53,342 nucleotides of DNA from Bradyrhizobium sp. (GTDB lineage: Bacteria > Pseudomonadota > Alphaproteobacteria > Rhizobiales > Xanthobacteraceae): positions 1 through 53,342 of the forward strand of contig NZ_DAHUXJ010000145.1 of assembly GCF_027307225.1 (NCBI RefSeq). Reading direction: 5' to 3'. Positions 9,098 to 17,803 of the stretch are shown here, piece by piece (positions within the stretch are counted from its first letter, which is position 1; every line of letters starts with the position of its first letter). The notes beneath the pieces are model-generated. The model had not been told where the DNA came from, did no database searches, and worked only from the letters and a program-made list of their open reading frames with translations. The position numbers and the translations under genes were made by a program.

Positions 9098-9598
9098 TCA
9101 ACTCGCGGTCGGCGTCGCCGGGTGGAAAACGAGCGCGTAACCGTCCATGCAGTAGCGCAGGCCGGTCGGCTTCGGACCGTCGTCGAAGACGTGGCCGAGA
9201 TGACCGCCGCAACGGCGGCAGTGAATTTCGGTGCGCAGCATGCCGAGGGTACGGTCACTTCGCTTGCCCACCGCATTCTCCAGCGGCTGGTAGAAGCTCG
9301 GCCAGCCGGTACCGCTTTCGAATTTTGTCTCCGAAGCAAACAACGGCAGGTCGCAGCCGGCGCAGGCAAAGGTGCCCTTGCGATGTTCCTTCAAGAGCGG
9401 GCTGGTCCACGGGCGCTCCGTGCCCTCCCTGCGCAGGATTTCGTATTGCTGCGGGGTGAGCTGGGCGCGCCATTCCGCGTCGGTCTTTTCAACCTCGAAC
9501 TTCTGTGCGGCGTTCGCGGGCTCGCCACGCAGCCAGCGCAGCGCGGCAAAACCGAACAGACCGGCAGTGGTCGCAAGCAGAATACGGCGATCAATCAT
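9098..9598 (-). CDS. msrB: Tat-exported peptide-methionine (R)-S-oxide reductase
   Basis: A 166-residue MsrB that reduces methionine-R-sulfoxide in proteins. The family motifs are present: TERPWTSPL, GTFACAGCDLPLF, FESGTGWPSF, and CRRCGGHLGHVFDDGP. Zinc ligands are Cys79/82 and Cys127/130; the catalytic Cys150 is in RYCMDGYAL (RYCxNxxxL is more usual). The N-terminus MIDRRILLATTAGLFGFAAL has a twin arginine before a hydrophobic stretch and Ala-rich cleavage region, so the enzyme is probably sent to the periplasm by the Tat route. A terminator follows. Confidence 0.95.
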   Translation of the reverse strand: MIDRRILLATTAGLFGFAALRWLRGEPANAAQKFEVEKTDAEWRAQLTPQQYEILRREGTERPWTSPLLKEHRKGTFACAGCDLPLFASETKFESGTGWPSFYQPLENAVGKRSDRTLGMLRTEIHCRRCGGHLGHVFDDGPKPTGLRYCMDGYALVFHPATPTAS

Positions 9599-9714
9599 GG
9601 TGGCGTCTCCGTGCGAAACGGGAGGTTGTACCTTTGCAGATACGGAAGCCGGCCGTGAAAGTTACATCCCTTCGGCTCTCGATTGCTCACTTTCCTGCGA
9701 CCCGCAACCGGCTA

Positions 9715-11181
9715 TCAGGAGCCCCCTTCGCCAGGCTCGGCCCCGACCGGGTCCGGCAAGCGTTCGGGCGGCGGACGGTCCGGGCGTTGCGAGCCCGGAT
9801 CGGCCCGGCCCGGTGGGGTGCGCGGCCGCGGCGACCTTGTTCCGGCGAGGCGATTGGCCTTGGCCAACCGCGCCTCGCGGATACGCTCCTTCTCGCGCAC
9901 CCCCTCGCGGTAGCGGGCGAACGCGCCCACCGCCGCTGAACTGCCGCGCGACCACATGCCGATCAGATGTCCGACGGCGCGACCGGTCATGCCGCCCGCC
10001 CACACCAGTTCGAAAGGTGAAAACAGCCGCCAGCGTTCGTCGCCCCGGAGAATGCTGCGGGCAATCAGCTGTCCCGCCATCGCCGTCGTGCTCATTCCGT
10101 GCCGGCCGAATCCGCTCGCCACCCAGAGGCCTTTGCGCAGCTGGCCGATCTGCGGCATGCCGTGCACGGTTTGGCCGATGGCGCCGCCCCACACGTCGCA
10201 GACGTGGGTCCGGCCGAGCTGCGGAAAAATCGTGCCGATGCGGCGCGCAATCGCGGACGCGAACCGTTGAGGGCGGGCATCCCAGGTGGTCTCCGGGCTC
10301 GCCCACATCAAGCGGTCGCCGTCGACGATCCGGAACTGATCGACGCCATCGGTGTCGATCACCGATCCCTTGAACGCGATCACCTCGTTGAGGCGCTCGC
10401 CCAGCGGCTCGGTAATTCCCGCATAACGCCACACTGGCAGCAGCGTCTCCGACAGGCGCCGCGACGGAGCCCCCAGATGAACATTGCCGGCAAGAACGAT
10501 GTGCGAGGCACGCAACCGCGCCGACGGCGTGACGATGCGCTTGCGGATACCGGACGCGTCGATGCCGACCACCGGCGTGTCCTCGAAAATCCGCGCCCCT
10601 GCTCGCTTGGCCAGCGCCGCCAGACCGTGGATATATTTGCGGCCATCGACCTGGAACGCTTTCGGGAAATAGACGCCATGAAAATAGCGGCCGGTCTTCA
10701 GCTGCGCGCGAACCTGATCGACCTGCCATCCCTCAACTTCGGTCGCGAAGTCCTCGCTCAGCATTTGCAATTCGCTGATCAGGCGGTCGCCGACGTCGAC
10801 ATTGGAAACCTCGAGCGCACCCTCGCCGACGCCGATGCCCGGGATCAATTCTTCGGTGGCTTGCGCGCGGACGTATTCGGCGCCCTCTTTCGACAATTGC
10901 CAGAGCTCCCTGGCGTCATCGAGGCCAACGCGCGCAATCAGGTCCTTGATGGCGAGGCCATAGCGCGGCATCACGGTGCCCAGCAGGCCCCCGGAGGCGC
11001 CCCAACCGATGTGACGGCCTTCCAGCACGACGACGCTGGCGCCAAGGCGCGCGCCCTCGAGCGCGACCGTTAGACCGGCGAGCCCTCCGCCGATCACGCA
11101 AATGTCGGCATCCACGTCAAAGGTCAGCCGCGCGCGGCTGCCATCAAGCCCGCCGCCGTCCCCAGTCAGTATCTCGCTCAT
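9715..11181 (-). CDS. FAD-dependent oxidoreductase (DAO family)
   Basis: A 488-residue D-amino-acid-oxidase-type flavoprotein. The N-terminal dinucleotide fold is ADICVIGGGLAGLTVALEGA, and the second FAD strand gives VVVLEGRHIGWGASG. A C-terminal FAD contact is LWVASGFGRHGMSTTAMAG. The closest named relatives are gamma-glutamylputrescine oxidases and glycine/sarcosine oxidases; the substrate cannot be read. The last 60 residues are Pro/Arg-rich (TRSPRPRTPPGRADPGSQRP) and probably disordered. It lies upstream of msrB on the same strand with a 117-base gap. Confidence 0.85.
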   Translation of the reverse strand: MSEILTGDGGGLDGSRARLTFDVDADICVIGGGLAGLTVALEGARLGASVVVLEGRHIGWGASGGLLGTVMPRYGLAIKDLIARVGLDDARELWQLSKEGAEYVRAQATEELIPGIGVGEGALEVSNVDVGDRLISELQMLSEDFATEVEGWQVDQVRAQLKTGRYFHGVYFPKAFQVDGRKYIHGLAALAKRAGARIFEDTPVVGIDASGIRKRIVTPSARLRASHIVLAGNVHLGAPSRRLSETLLPVWRYAGITEPLGERLNEVIAFKGSVIDTDGVDQFRIVDGDRLMWASPETTWDARPQRFASAIARRIGTIFPQLGRTHVCDVWGGAIGQTVHGMPQIGQLRKGLWVASGFGRHGMSTTAMAGQLIARSILRGDERWRLFSPFELVWAGGMTGRAVGHLIGMWSRGSSAAVGAFARYREGVREKERIREARLAKANRLAGTRSPRPRTPPGRADPGSQRPDRPPPERLPDPVGAEPGEGGS

Positions 11182-11261
11182 GCCGTCTACTTACGGGATC
11201 GATAAGGTGGTTGTCACCTTGTCTTGTCTCGGGTTCTACTTTGTATTTGGATCCGACGCTT

Positions 11262-11340
11262 AAGTGAGGCGGAACATTCGCGAAAAGTGCCCGCTGAGAA
11301 GGGATGCGAATGTTAGAATCGGATTACCTAAAACCACTAG
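11262..11340. repeat. Degenerate type C hairpin repeat
   Basis: The right arm (GATGCGAATGTTAGAATCGGA) and loop (GTGCCCGCTGAGAAGG) match the type C hairpins at 18993, 33544 and 39034. The left arm has decayed to AACATTCGCGAAAA. The end CCACTAG is separated from the arm by a few extra bases. The rest of the 180-bp gap between the divergent genes is unremarkable. Confidence 0.75.
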
Positions 11341-11359
11341 AATCGAATCGGAATCCGTC

Positions 11360-11902
11360 ATGCGGCGTTTGATGCTGTTGCGGCACGCCAAGACCGAGAT
11401 TGATGCACCGAGTGGCCACGACCAGGACCGCCGGCTCGACCATCGCGGCCGCCATGACGCTGCCGAGATCGGCCGCTGGATCGGCCGCCATCCGCCGTTT
11501 CCCAACCACGTTCTGGTCTCACACGCGGCGCGGGCGGTGCAGACCTGGGAGATCGCCTGGGAAGCGATGAAAGACGCCGTCCCGGCGCCCGAGGTGGAAC
11601 TGGCGCCGGAACTGTACGGCGCGGACGTCTCGCAACTGCTCGAGACCGTCCGCAATGCCTCCGTCGGCGACCCGAAGCGGCTGATGCTGGTCGGGCACAA
11701 TCCCGGCATGCACGAGGTTGCGGCCGCGCTGGCCGGCCACGGCGATGCCGACAGGCGCAGCGCGCTCGCGGACAACCTGCCGACGGCGGGGCTTGCCATT
11801 ATCGATTTCGACATCGACGACTGGAGCGATGTCCGGATCAAGCGTGGCCGGCTGGAGCTGTTCATCAGTCCCAAGCTGATCAAGCAGACGTCGGGAGAGT
11901 GA
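11360..11902 (+). CDS. SixA-like histidine phosphatase
   Basis: A 180-residue histidine phosphatase superfamily member of the SixA type. The catalytic RHG-like motif is LMLLRHAKTE at the very N-terminus, and the second catalytic histidine is in LMLVGHNPGMHE. In E. coli SixA acts on a phosphohistidine of an HPt or PTS protein; the target here is unknown, although an HPt protein is encoded at 22099. The ATG at 11360 places the RHAK motif at the usual position; a longer frame begins inside a repeat and is not credible. Confidence 0.9.
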   Translation: MRRLMLLRHAKTEIDAPSGHDQDRRLDHRGRHDAAEIGRWIGRHPPFPNHVLVSHAARAVQTWEIAWEAMKDAVPAPEVELAPELYGADVSQLLETVRNASVGDPKRLMLVGHNPGMHEVAAALAGHGDADRRSALADNLPTAGLAIIDFDIDDWSDVRIKRGRLELFISPKLIKQTSGE

Positions 11903-12079
11903 GGCCCGGTTTCGAACGCTTGGCTTCGAAGGGCTTGGCTCCTGAAGCTTGCGACTCGCTTGTGCGGTGCGGTCGTGTGCCAAACGTCGGCCTTCGTCCA
12001 AGACCCAGGTTCAGTTTATGCTAGCGTGCCTTCGGAGCCGATCCGAGGCAGGTTCCGGCATCCGTACTGGGAGGCGCAG

Positions 12080-12505
12080 ATGTTCAGTTCCATTCTCGTG
12101 CCGCTTGATCTCGCCGACACCGATCTGGCGCGGCCCGCACTCGCAACCGCAGCAACCCTCTCGCAGACCTGGAACGGCAGGGTGCGGCTTCTCAACGTCA
12201 TGCCCATGACGCCGGTGATGCTGGCGGAATATGTGCCGGCCGATTTCGACGTTCAGCAGCGGGAAACCTCGGAAGAGGCGCTTGCCATAGTGGCGCGCGA
12301 ATCCGGGATCGAGGCAGGCCGCATCTCAACCGCCGTGCGCCAGGGCGGCATCTATCACGAGATCCTGGAGGAAGCCGCCGCGGTCAAGGCCGACCTGATC
12401 GTGATGACCTCGCATCGCCCCGCCATGCGCACCTATTTTCTCGGCTCCAATGCGGGCCACGTCGTTCGCTACGCCAAGTGTTCGGTGCTGGTGGTACGAC
12501 ATTGA
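12080..12505 (+). CDS. Universal stress protein (UspA family)
   Basis: A 141-residue single-domain universal stress protein. The N-terminus MFSSILVPLDLADTDLARPA and the C-terminal nucleotide-binding pattern DLIVMTSHRPAMRTYFLGSNAGHVVRYAKCSVLVVR fit the ATP-binding UspA fold (G-2x-G-9x-G-S). GGGAGG lies just before the ATG. It is convergent with the membrane gene that follows. Confidence 0.9.
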   Translation: MFSSILVPLDLADTDLARPALATAATLSQTWNGRVRLLNVMPMTPVMLAEYVPADFDVQQRETSEEALAIVARESGIEAGRISTAVRQGGIYHEILEEAAAVKADLIVMTSHRPAMRTYFLGSNAGHVVRYAKCSVLVVRH

Positions 12506-12528
12506 ATTACGTGTCGGCCTTTGAATCC

Positions 12529-13116
12529 TTAAGGCAGCAAGGCTTTCGGCAGATCATCGAAGGTGTAGGTGAGCGGCCGGTTGCGCCGGATAAAGCCGCC
12601 GACCTGCCACACGAACAGCGCGGCAAAGCCGACCAGAAACAACGCGCCGCCCCACTGCCCCGTCGCCAGCGACCGCAGCAACAGCCCCGCCATCGCGACG
12701 GCGAGCGCTACCACGCACAAAATCGCCGCGGCATAGAGGCGCGGGTGAAGACCGCCGGTCAACACTGCTTGGCTTCCTGCTTGCGCCATCCGGCGGTGCA
12801 ATTCGACGATGAAAGCGCGGTAGTCGTTGTCCTGCGGCGCCATCAACGCCGCCGTCTGCCAGGTCGTCGAGAAGATGGGGAACCATCCACCGCCCGCCTT
12901 GCTGAGATCGGCGCGAAACCTGCGCGCCTGCATCGACACCGGACGATAGGACAGGCGCACGCTCGCCATGTCCGCATAGGCCCAGACGCCCGAGCGGCCG
13001 CCAACGCGCCACGACAGCCCCTGCTCCGTCAGTTCGAACCGATGCGCCGAGCCGATCAGCGAGGCCTTGTAGGCGTAGCGGAGGCCAGGATCGGGATCAG
13101 GCAAATTTGACGGCAT
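12529..13116 (-). CDS. Hypothetical inner-membrane protein, two helices
   Basis: A 195-residue protein of unknown function. Residues 1-105 look like a soluble PH-like or DUF domain (GLSWRVGGRSGVWAYADMASVRLSYRP). Two hydrophobic helices follow (LYAAAILCVVALAVAMAGLL and GGALFLVGFAALFVWQVGGF), then a short basic tail. It is 27 bases downstream of the DUF1772 gene on the same strand, so probably co-transcribed. The ATG at 13116 is chosen because homology-like sequence begins there; a TTG six bases upstream is better spaced from GGAAGG and is possible. Confidence 0.75.
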   Translation of the reverse strand: MPSNLPDPDPGLRYAYKASLIGSAHRFELTEQGLSWRVGGRSGVWAYADMASVRLSYRPVSMQARRFRADLSKAGGGWFPIFSTTWQTAALMAPQDNDYRAFIVELHRRMAQAGSQAVLTGGLHPRLYAAAILCVVALAVAMAGLLLRSLATGQWGGALFLVGFAALFVWQVGGFIRRNRPLTYTFDDLPKALLP

Positions 13117-13142
13117 GAGCAATGAACTGACCTTCCCCGCGC

Positions 13143-13577
13143 CTAATACGACACGCTTGCCCAGAAAAATGCTGCAGTCGCCAGCGAACCCATCGCGGTT
13201 CGCGCGGCATGGACGGCGCCCCATTTGACAACGAGGGAGCGCGATTGGGGTCCGGCCTTGTCAAGCTCCGTCGCCAGCAAGGCGTCGTTGACCGGTTTGA
13301 TGACAATCAGCGTCCATGGCCAAGGCGCAATGATCAAAAGCGCGCCAATCAAAAAGCCGATAGCTCCGATCTGCCACCACGCCAGCATGCCGAGCAGGAA
13401 ACTGATCACCGCGAGCGGCGCCTGCATCGCAGCGCCGCGCTGATAGGCCGGCTTCCATTCGGTGAGCAGCGCGCGATCATCGAGCCTCAGCCGCGCAGGT
13501 TGCTCGGCGAAGTTCACGTAAAACGCGGCGCCGGCAAAGATCGCGGCGGCGATCATTGCAAGAAGGCCGAACGCCAT
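13143..13577 (-). CDS. DUF1772 membrane protein
   Basis: A 144-residue protein with four predicted membrane helices. It begins MAFGLLAMIAAAIFAGAAFY and contains EWKPAYQRGAAMQAPLAVIS, a pattern typical of the DUF1772 family, related to fungal anthrone-oxygenase-like proteins. The biochemical role is not established. First gene of a probable two-gene unit with the protein at 12529. Confidence 0.8.
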   Translation of the reverse strand: MAFGLLAMIAAAIFAGAAFYVNFAEQPARLRLDDRALLTEWKPAYQRGAAMQAPLAVISFLLGMLAWWQIGAIGFLIGALLIIAPWPWTLIVIKPVNDALLATELDKAGPQSRSLVVKWGAVHAARTAMGSLATAAFFWASVSY

Positions 13578-13628
13578 GACGAATTCCTCCTCAAACGCTT
13601 GCGCCGATCACAGCCCCTATCCTACAAT

Positions 13629-13699
13629 TAGAGCTCCGATTCCGAAGTTCGCAAGCTATTGCGGCCCCTCCGATGCGAACTTCGGAATCGGAGCTCTAG
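13629..13699. repeat. Solitary type D hairpin repeat
   Basis: Arms TAGAGCTCCGATTCCGAAG and CTTCGGAATCGGAGCTCTAG pair perfectly over about 27 bases around a loop AAGCTATTGCGGCCCCTCCG. The left end reads TTAG instead of CTAG. There is no partner B hairpin. It ends 3 bases before the ATG of the next gene. Confidence 0.9.
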
Positions 13700-13702
13700 G
13701 AC

Positions 13703-14137
13703 ATGCCTGAGACGACTCCCTTCCCCAGCCGCCTGATCCTTGCCGCCGCTGCGATTTCGGGCGTGCTGCTCGCGCTCGCCATGCACATGCTCGGCGCGAG
13801 GTTCGGGCTCGATCTCGGCGGGCTGTGGCGATCCGACGCCACCACCTTCATGCCGGCAGGCAGCGCGCTCGCCTGGTGGCTGATCGCAACCGTCGGCTTC
13901 TCCGGCGGCTACTTCACGGCCTCGCTGATGCACAGCGCAGCCTCTGGGCAGCTTCCACGGCGGATGCAGCATTTCCTGATTGCGGTCGGCGTGCTCGTAC
14001 TCGTGGGCGCAGGCCAGGCCGCTTCCGGCCCGAGCTCCGTTCCCACATTCGCCGGCTTCCTCACCGGACTTGCGGCGCTTGGGCTCGGCGCCTTGATGGC
14101 GTTCTGCGGCGCCCACTTCGCATTGCGCAAGGCATGA
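13703..14137 (+). CDS. Hypothetical membrane protein, four helices
   Basis: A 144-residue protein with four hydrophobic segments (LILAAAAISGVLLALAMHML, ALAWWLIATVGFSGGYFTAS, FLIAVGVLVLVGAGQA, FLTGLAALGLGALMAFCGAH). The family is not recognised. The ATG follows the CTAG end of a type D hairpin by 3 bases, so its whole ribosome-binding region is repeat DNA; only AGGA from CTAGGAC is close to the start. Either translation begins here with a repeat-derived leader, or the gene lost its native leader. Confidence 0.7.
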   Translation: MPETTPFPSRLILAAAAISGVLLALAMHMLGARFGLDLGGLWRSDATTFMPAGSALAWWLIATVGFSGGYFTASLMHSAASGQLPRRMQHFLIAVGVLVLVGAGQAASGPSSVPTFAGFLTGLAALGLGALMAFCGAHFALRKA

Positions 14138-14146
14138 ACCGTGAAA

Positions 14147-15610
14147 TCAGTCACGCCTTGACGCACCGAACCAGATCACCGCGCCGGCAGTCACAAGCAT
14201 CACCACCGAGATCGTCAGCGCCTGGTGCGCGCCGCGCATGAAACCGTCCGGCTGACCAATCAGCGAGCCGAACAGCGCAACCCCCAGCACGCTTCCGGTC
14301 TGCCGCGTCGCGTTGAGGACGCCGGCCGCGATCCCCGAACGCGACTTCTCCACGCTGCCGAGCAGCGCCGTGGTGAGCGGCGGCACCAGCAAACCAAGCC
14401 CGCCGCCGATGATCACGAGCTGCGCAACGGTCTTGAGGTAAGAGGTTTCCCGTGCGATCCCGAACAACATCAGACACCCCAGCGCGGACGCCACAGCGCC
14501 GGCGGCGATGGCAGCAGGCGCGCCGATACGCTCAGTGATGCGCGCCGCGACCAGGTTGGCCGGCAGCACCATGCCCATCATCGGAACGAACGCGAGGCCG
14601 GTCGCGAGCGGCGACAGGCCGTTGACCCGCTGGAAGTACAGGCTCAGCACAAAGATCAGACCGTAGAAGGCAACGTTGACGAGCAGACCGACCAGCGACG
14701 TCAGCGCGAACAGACGATGCCCAAACAACGACAAGGGCAGCATCGGGTGTGACGAGCGCCGCTCCTGCGCGATGAACAAGGCGGCAAGCAGCGCCGCGCC
14801 CACGAAGCCCGCGATTACCCATGGATTGCGCAAGCCGAGCGTGCCGGCCTCGATGATGGTGCCGGCGAGACACCCGAGTGCTGCAATCGCCAGCACCTGG
14901 CCCGGCAGATCGACTTCGCGTTGCCGGTTGCGCGTGGTCTCCGTCGCAAAGCGCCAGCTCAGCCAAAGCCCCGCAATGCCGATCGGCAGATTGACCAGAA
15001 AGATCGATCGCCAGCCGACTAGCGCGATCAGTGCGCCGCCGGCGAGCGGTCCCGCCGTCAGCGCGAGGCTGGCGCCCGCGGCCCAGATTCCGACCGCGCG
15101 GCCGCGCGTCCGTTGATCGGGATAAGCGTGGTTGAGCAGCGCCAGCGAATTGGGAACGAGAACGGCAGCGCCCAATCCTTGCACGGCGCGCGCCACGATC
15201 AGCGTAAGCGAGTTCGGCGCGAGTGCGCAGGCGAGCGAAGCCGACGTGAAGATCGCAAAGCCTGCGATGAACACCCGCTTGGCGCCGATGCGGTCGCCGA
15301 GCGCGCCGGCCGTTAAAATAAAGGCCGCGAAGCCAATGGTGTAGGCATTGACGACCCATTGCAGTTCCGACACGCCGCCGCCGAGCGCGGTGCCGATCCG
15401 GTCGAGCGCCGTGTTGACGATGGTGACGTCAAGCTGAACCACGCCGTAGCCGAGGCTCATCGCAAAGAGCGTGAGCGATACCGACCATCCTCGCTGCGGT
15501 TGTTGTTCGGGGAACCGTTCGGTCGGGGATCGCCCGTGATTCGGCTTGTCGCGCAAAGCGGCGTCGGTTGTGGCCGGAACCCGCCGTCGTTCGATGACTT
15601 CAGTTCGCAT
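14147..15610 (-). CDS. DHA2-type MFS multidrug exporter
   Basis: A 487-residue, 14-helix major facilitator of the EmrB/QacA (DHA2) class, expected to export drugs or lipophilic compounds by proton antiport. The motif D1-like MSLGYGVVQLDVTIVNTAL, motif A GALGDRIGAKRVFIAG and motif C-like ASLALTAGPLAGGAL are visible. A hydrophilic N-terminus of about 40 residues precedes helix 1. No periplasmic adaptor gene adjoins it. Confidence 0.9.
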   Translation of the reverse strand: MRTEVIERRRVPATTDAALRDKPNHGRSPTERFPEQQPQRGWSVSLTLFAMSLGYGVVQLDVTIVNTALDRIGTALGGGVSELQWVVNAYTIGFAAFILTAGALGDRIGAKRVFIAGFAIFTSASLACALAPNSLTLIVARAVQGLGAAVLVPNSLALLNHAYPDQRTRGRAVGIWAAGASLALTAGPLAGGALIALVGWRSIFLVNLPIGIAGLWLSWRFATETTRNRQREVDLPGQVLAIAALGCLAGTIIEAGTLGLRNPWVIAGFVGAALLAALFIAQERRSSHPMLPLSLFGHRLFALTSLVGLLVNVAFYGLIFVLSLYFQRVNGLSPLATGLAFVPMMGMVLPANLVAARITERIGAPAAIAAGAVASALGCLMLFGIARETSYLKTVAQLVIIGGGLGLLVPPLTTALLGSVEKSRSGIAAGVLNATRQTGSVLGVALFGSLIGQPDGFMRGAHQALTISVVMLVTAGAVIWFGASRRD

Positions 15611-15672
15611 AACTATCTCCGTCGGTAGCTTCAGGCCCCAACGCCAAAGATAGCCTCTTGTTGCACTTTAAA

Positions 15673-15692
15673 ACTTCGATTGATATCGAAGT
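15673..15692 (-). terminator. Inverted repeat between desaturase and exporter genes
   Basis: ACTTCGAT and ATCGAAGT form a perfect 8-bp inverted repeat with a 4-base spacer, followed on the minus strand by TTTTAAAG. It lies 8 bases past the desaturase stop and fits a Rho-independent terminator. Its low GC and its place 63 bases before the exporter start also fit an operator for a regulator. Confidence 0.55.
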
Positions 15693-15699
15693 GTGAAGT

Positions 15700-16683
15700 T
15701 CACCGGGAACGCGGGGAACGCGTCGGCATCTGAACGTCCCAGGCCAGTCCGACCAGAACCAGCAGCCGCAGCAGATAATAGATGAGATCGATCTCCCACC
15801 AGTGGCGCTGATTGCAGGCGCAACCCGGTTCGGAATGGTGGTTGTTGTGCCAGCCTTCGCCGCTAGTCAGGATCGCCACCAGTATGTTGTTACGGCTGTG
15901 GTCGCCGGTATCGTAATTCTGGTAGCCGGCCACATGCGCCAGCGAATTGACGCTCCAGGTAATGTGCCAGACGACGACGGTCCGCACCACCACGCCCCAC
16001 ACCAGGATGCTGGCGGCGAAGTGTATGGCTGCCATCGGTGCATTGCCGAGCATAACCGCAATCAGAAAGGCCACAGCGAAATACAACACCGGCTGCGCAA
16101 TCGTCACCCAGACGATATGGCGCTCGATGAAGCGATAGAAGCTGTCGCGCAGGATGTCGCGCGCATAACGATCGTAAGCGACCTGACGGCCGAGGTCGGT
16201 GTTTTCCAGAAACAGCCATCCCATGTGCGACCAGAAGAAGTTGACCAGCGGACTGTGCGGATCGGGCCGCTCGTCGGAGCGATGATGATGCATGCGGTGC
16301 GTCGCGACCCATCGCGCCGGCGTATCCTCCACGCACCACACCGCAAGCAGCGCGAAGGCATGTTCCAGCCAGAGCGGGCACTTGAAACTGCGGTGCGTGA
16401 GCAGCCGGTGGTAGCAGAGGTTCATGCCGAAAGCGCCGTAGACGTAAACGCCCACGACCGTCAGCACGACGCCGGCCTTGCTGTAAAACCAGGGCATGAA
16501 CGCCAGCAGCGCCAGCAGGTGATAGGAACCGACGGTTCCGACATATCGCCAATTGATCAGGCGTTCGCCAGCGCCGAGCGGAAGCGGCAGCGCGGGCGCC
16601 TGTTCCGCGATCAGACCTGTAACGACGGTATCAATTTCCTTCTTCAAGTTCCCAGCGCCCGCTTTCCGAAGTTCGTGCCCCAT
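15700..16683 (-). CDS. Membrane acyl-CoA/fatty-acid desaturase
   Basis: A 327-residue di-iron membrane desaturase, likely introducing a cis double bond (delta-9 type) in acyl chains. The three histidine boxes are present: HRLLTH (about 92), HRMHHH (about 129) and HNNHH (about 279). Several hydrophobic helices surround them. The start ATG at 16683 lies inside the loop of a type E hairpin repeat, behind AAGGTGGG seven bases upstream. The first residues, MGHELRKAGAG, are encoded by the repeat arm. No other ATG exists before the first conserved region, although the TTG at 16647 (AACTTGAAG) cannot be excluded. Confidence 0.9.
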   Translation of the reverse strand: MGHELRKAGAGNLKKEIDTVVTGLIAEQAPALPLPLGAGERLINWRYVGTVGSYHLLALLAFMPWFYSKAGVVLTVVGVYVYGAFGMNLCYHRLLTHRSFKCPLWLEHAFALLAVWCVEDTPARWVATHRMHHHRSDERPDPHSPLVNFFWSHMGWLFLENTDLGRQVAYDRYARDILRDSFYRFIERHIVWVTIAQPVLYFAVAFLIAVMLGNAPMAAIHFAASILVWGVVVRTVVVWHITWSVNSLAHVAGYQNYDTGDHSRNNILVAILTSGEGWHNNHHSEPGCACNQRHWWEIDLIYYLLRLLVLVGLAWDVQMPTRSPRSR

Positions 16684-16727
16684 GGCAGCGCCCACCTTCA
16701 CGAACTTCGGAAAGTCATGGGCACTGA
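16653..16727. repeat. Type E hairpin repeat overlapping desaturase start
   Basis: Arms CTTTCCGAAGTTCGTG and CACGAACTTCGGAAAG enclose a loop holding CCCCATGGCAGCGCCCAC. Outer tips are GCGCCC and GGGCACTG. A 12-base spacer and a truncated CTAGAGCTCC follow to about 16750. The sister copy is at 33364-33437, with an ATG at the homologous loop position. Confidence 0.85.
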
Positions 16728-16856
16728 CAAGCTTTGAATCTAGAGCTCCGTAACTCCATCACCTTCTACACGATCTGCATTCGACCGCGAGATGGAAGTT
16801 GGGCAAATTTGCCGGAATGAGCGGGATTCTGGGAACTTGCGGGTTCCAGAAAAGAA

Positions 16857-16890
16857 CAACGCCGCGCCGGAATTGACCGGCGCAGCGCGT
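16857..16890 (-). terminator. Terminator of DUF892 gene
   Basis: GCGCCGG (16864-16870) pairs with CCGGCGC (16877-16883), with further imperfect pairing outside, and the minus strand continues GGCGTTGTTCTTTTC. It lies about 20 bases past the stop of the DUF892 gene. Confidence 0.65.
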
Positions 16891-16907
16891 TGGTTTTGCC
16901 AGGCGGA

Positions 16908-17414
16908 TCAACCGGCCGCGCGGAGATTGACCTTGCCCTCCGCAAGCGACGTCAGCTTCTTGTCGGTGATCTTCTCCTCATCCAGCGTCTTCTGGAGGAT
17001 GCTCGCGCAATCGTTACGGCCGAGCTGTCGCGCCCAGGCGATCAAGCTGCCATAGCGGACGATCTCGTAATGCTCGGCGGCCTGAGCGGCATTGATCAGA
17101 GCCGCATCCAGCACCGATTTATCCGCGATTTCGCCGGCGACCTCATCTGCTTCCTCGATGATGCCGTCGATCGCCGGGCAATCGACCGCCTTGATCTCGG
17201 CGCCACACATCCGGAACACCTCCTCGAGGCGCTGAACATGCGTCTTGGTTTCCTCAAGATGGGTCAGGAAGCCATCCTTGAGCTGCTTGTCCGCCGCCTT
17301 GTCGGCCATCTGTGGCAGCGCCTTCACGAGTTGTTTCTCGGCGTAATAGATGTCCTGCAATTGATGCACGAACAGATCGTTCATGGTCTTGATGTCGCGG
17401 GTGAACATTCCCAT
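16908..17414 (-). CDS. DUF892 ferritin-like protein (YciE/YciF family)
   Basis: A 168-residue helical protein of the YciE/YciF (DUF892) family, ferritin-like four-helix bundles linked to stress responses. MNDLFVHQLQDIYYAEKQLV, then THLEETKTHVQRLEEVF, EADEVAGEIADKSVLDAALINAAQ and AAEHYEIVRYGSLIAWA hold the characteristic Glu and Glu-x-x-His residues of a potential di-iron site. The ATG at 17414 has AAGGA upstream and gives the normal family length. A single-gene unit with its own terminator. Confidence 0.9.
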   Translation of the reverse strand: MGMFTRDIKTMNDLFVHQLQDIYYAEKQLVKALPQMADKAADKQLKDGFLTHLEETKTHVQRLEEVFRMCGAEIKAVDCPAIDGIIEEADEVAGEIADKSVLDAALINAAQAAEHYEIVRYGSLIAWARQLGRNDCASILQKTLDEEKITDKKLTSLAEGKVNLRAAG

Positions 17415-17803
17415 CGCAGCGTTCCTTTTTGTTCTTTGGAACATCATCGTGCGCAGTCTCCCCGCAGCCTGCGCCGACACGTCCGATTTTCCGATATCGC
17501 GCTAACCGGTGGGCGCGGCCGACGTTCCCCGGCCAAGCGAAACGCCGCATCTCGGGAACGTTCACCCTTTCAACGAAAAGAAGCGCAGTCATGCAGGGAT
17601 TGGGGAGGTCCGCTCATAATTCCGCCTCGACTCCCGGACTACACGGCCTATCTAAGGACGTGACGGGTGCCCGTGCGCGACAGTCGGTCGCTTTGTCAAG
17701 TACTGCACAAATGACGGTTTTTGCCGTATGGGACTCGTTTCCAGGGTGATCAGGGCCGAAACGGCCGCGATCGTTTCGAGAGGCGGCCCTGCCGGGAGGA
17801 CGA
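17415..17803. other. Intergenic, no gene seen
   Basis: This 389-base divergent spacer must hold the promoters of the DUF892 gene and of the flippase-like gene. I see no convincing coding frame, repeat or stem. GC-rich sequence gives several accidental frames without ribosome sites. Confidence 0.6.
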
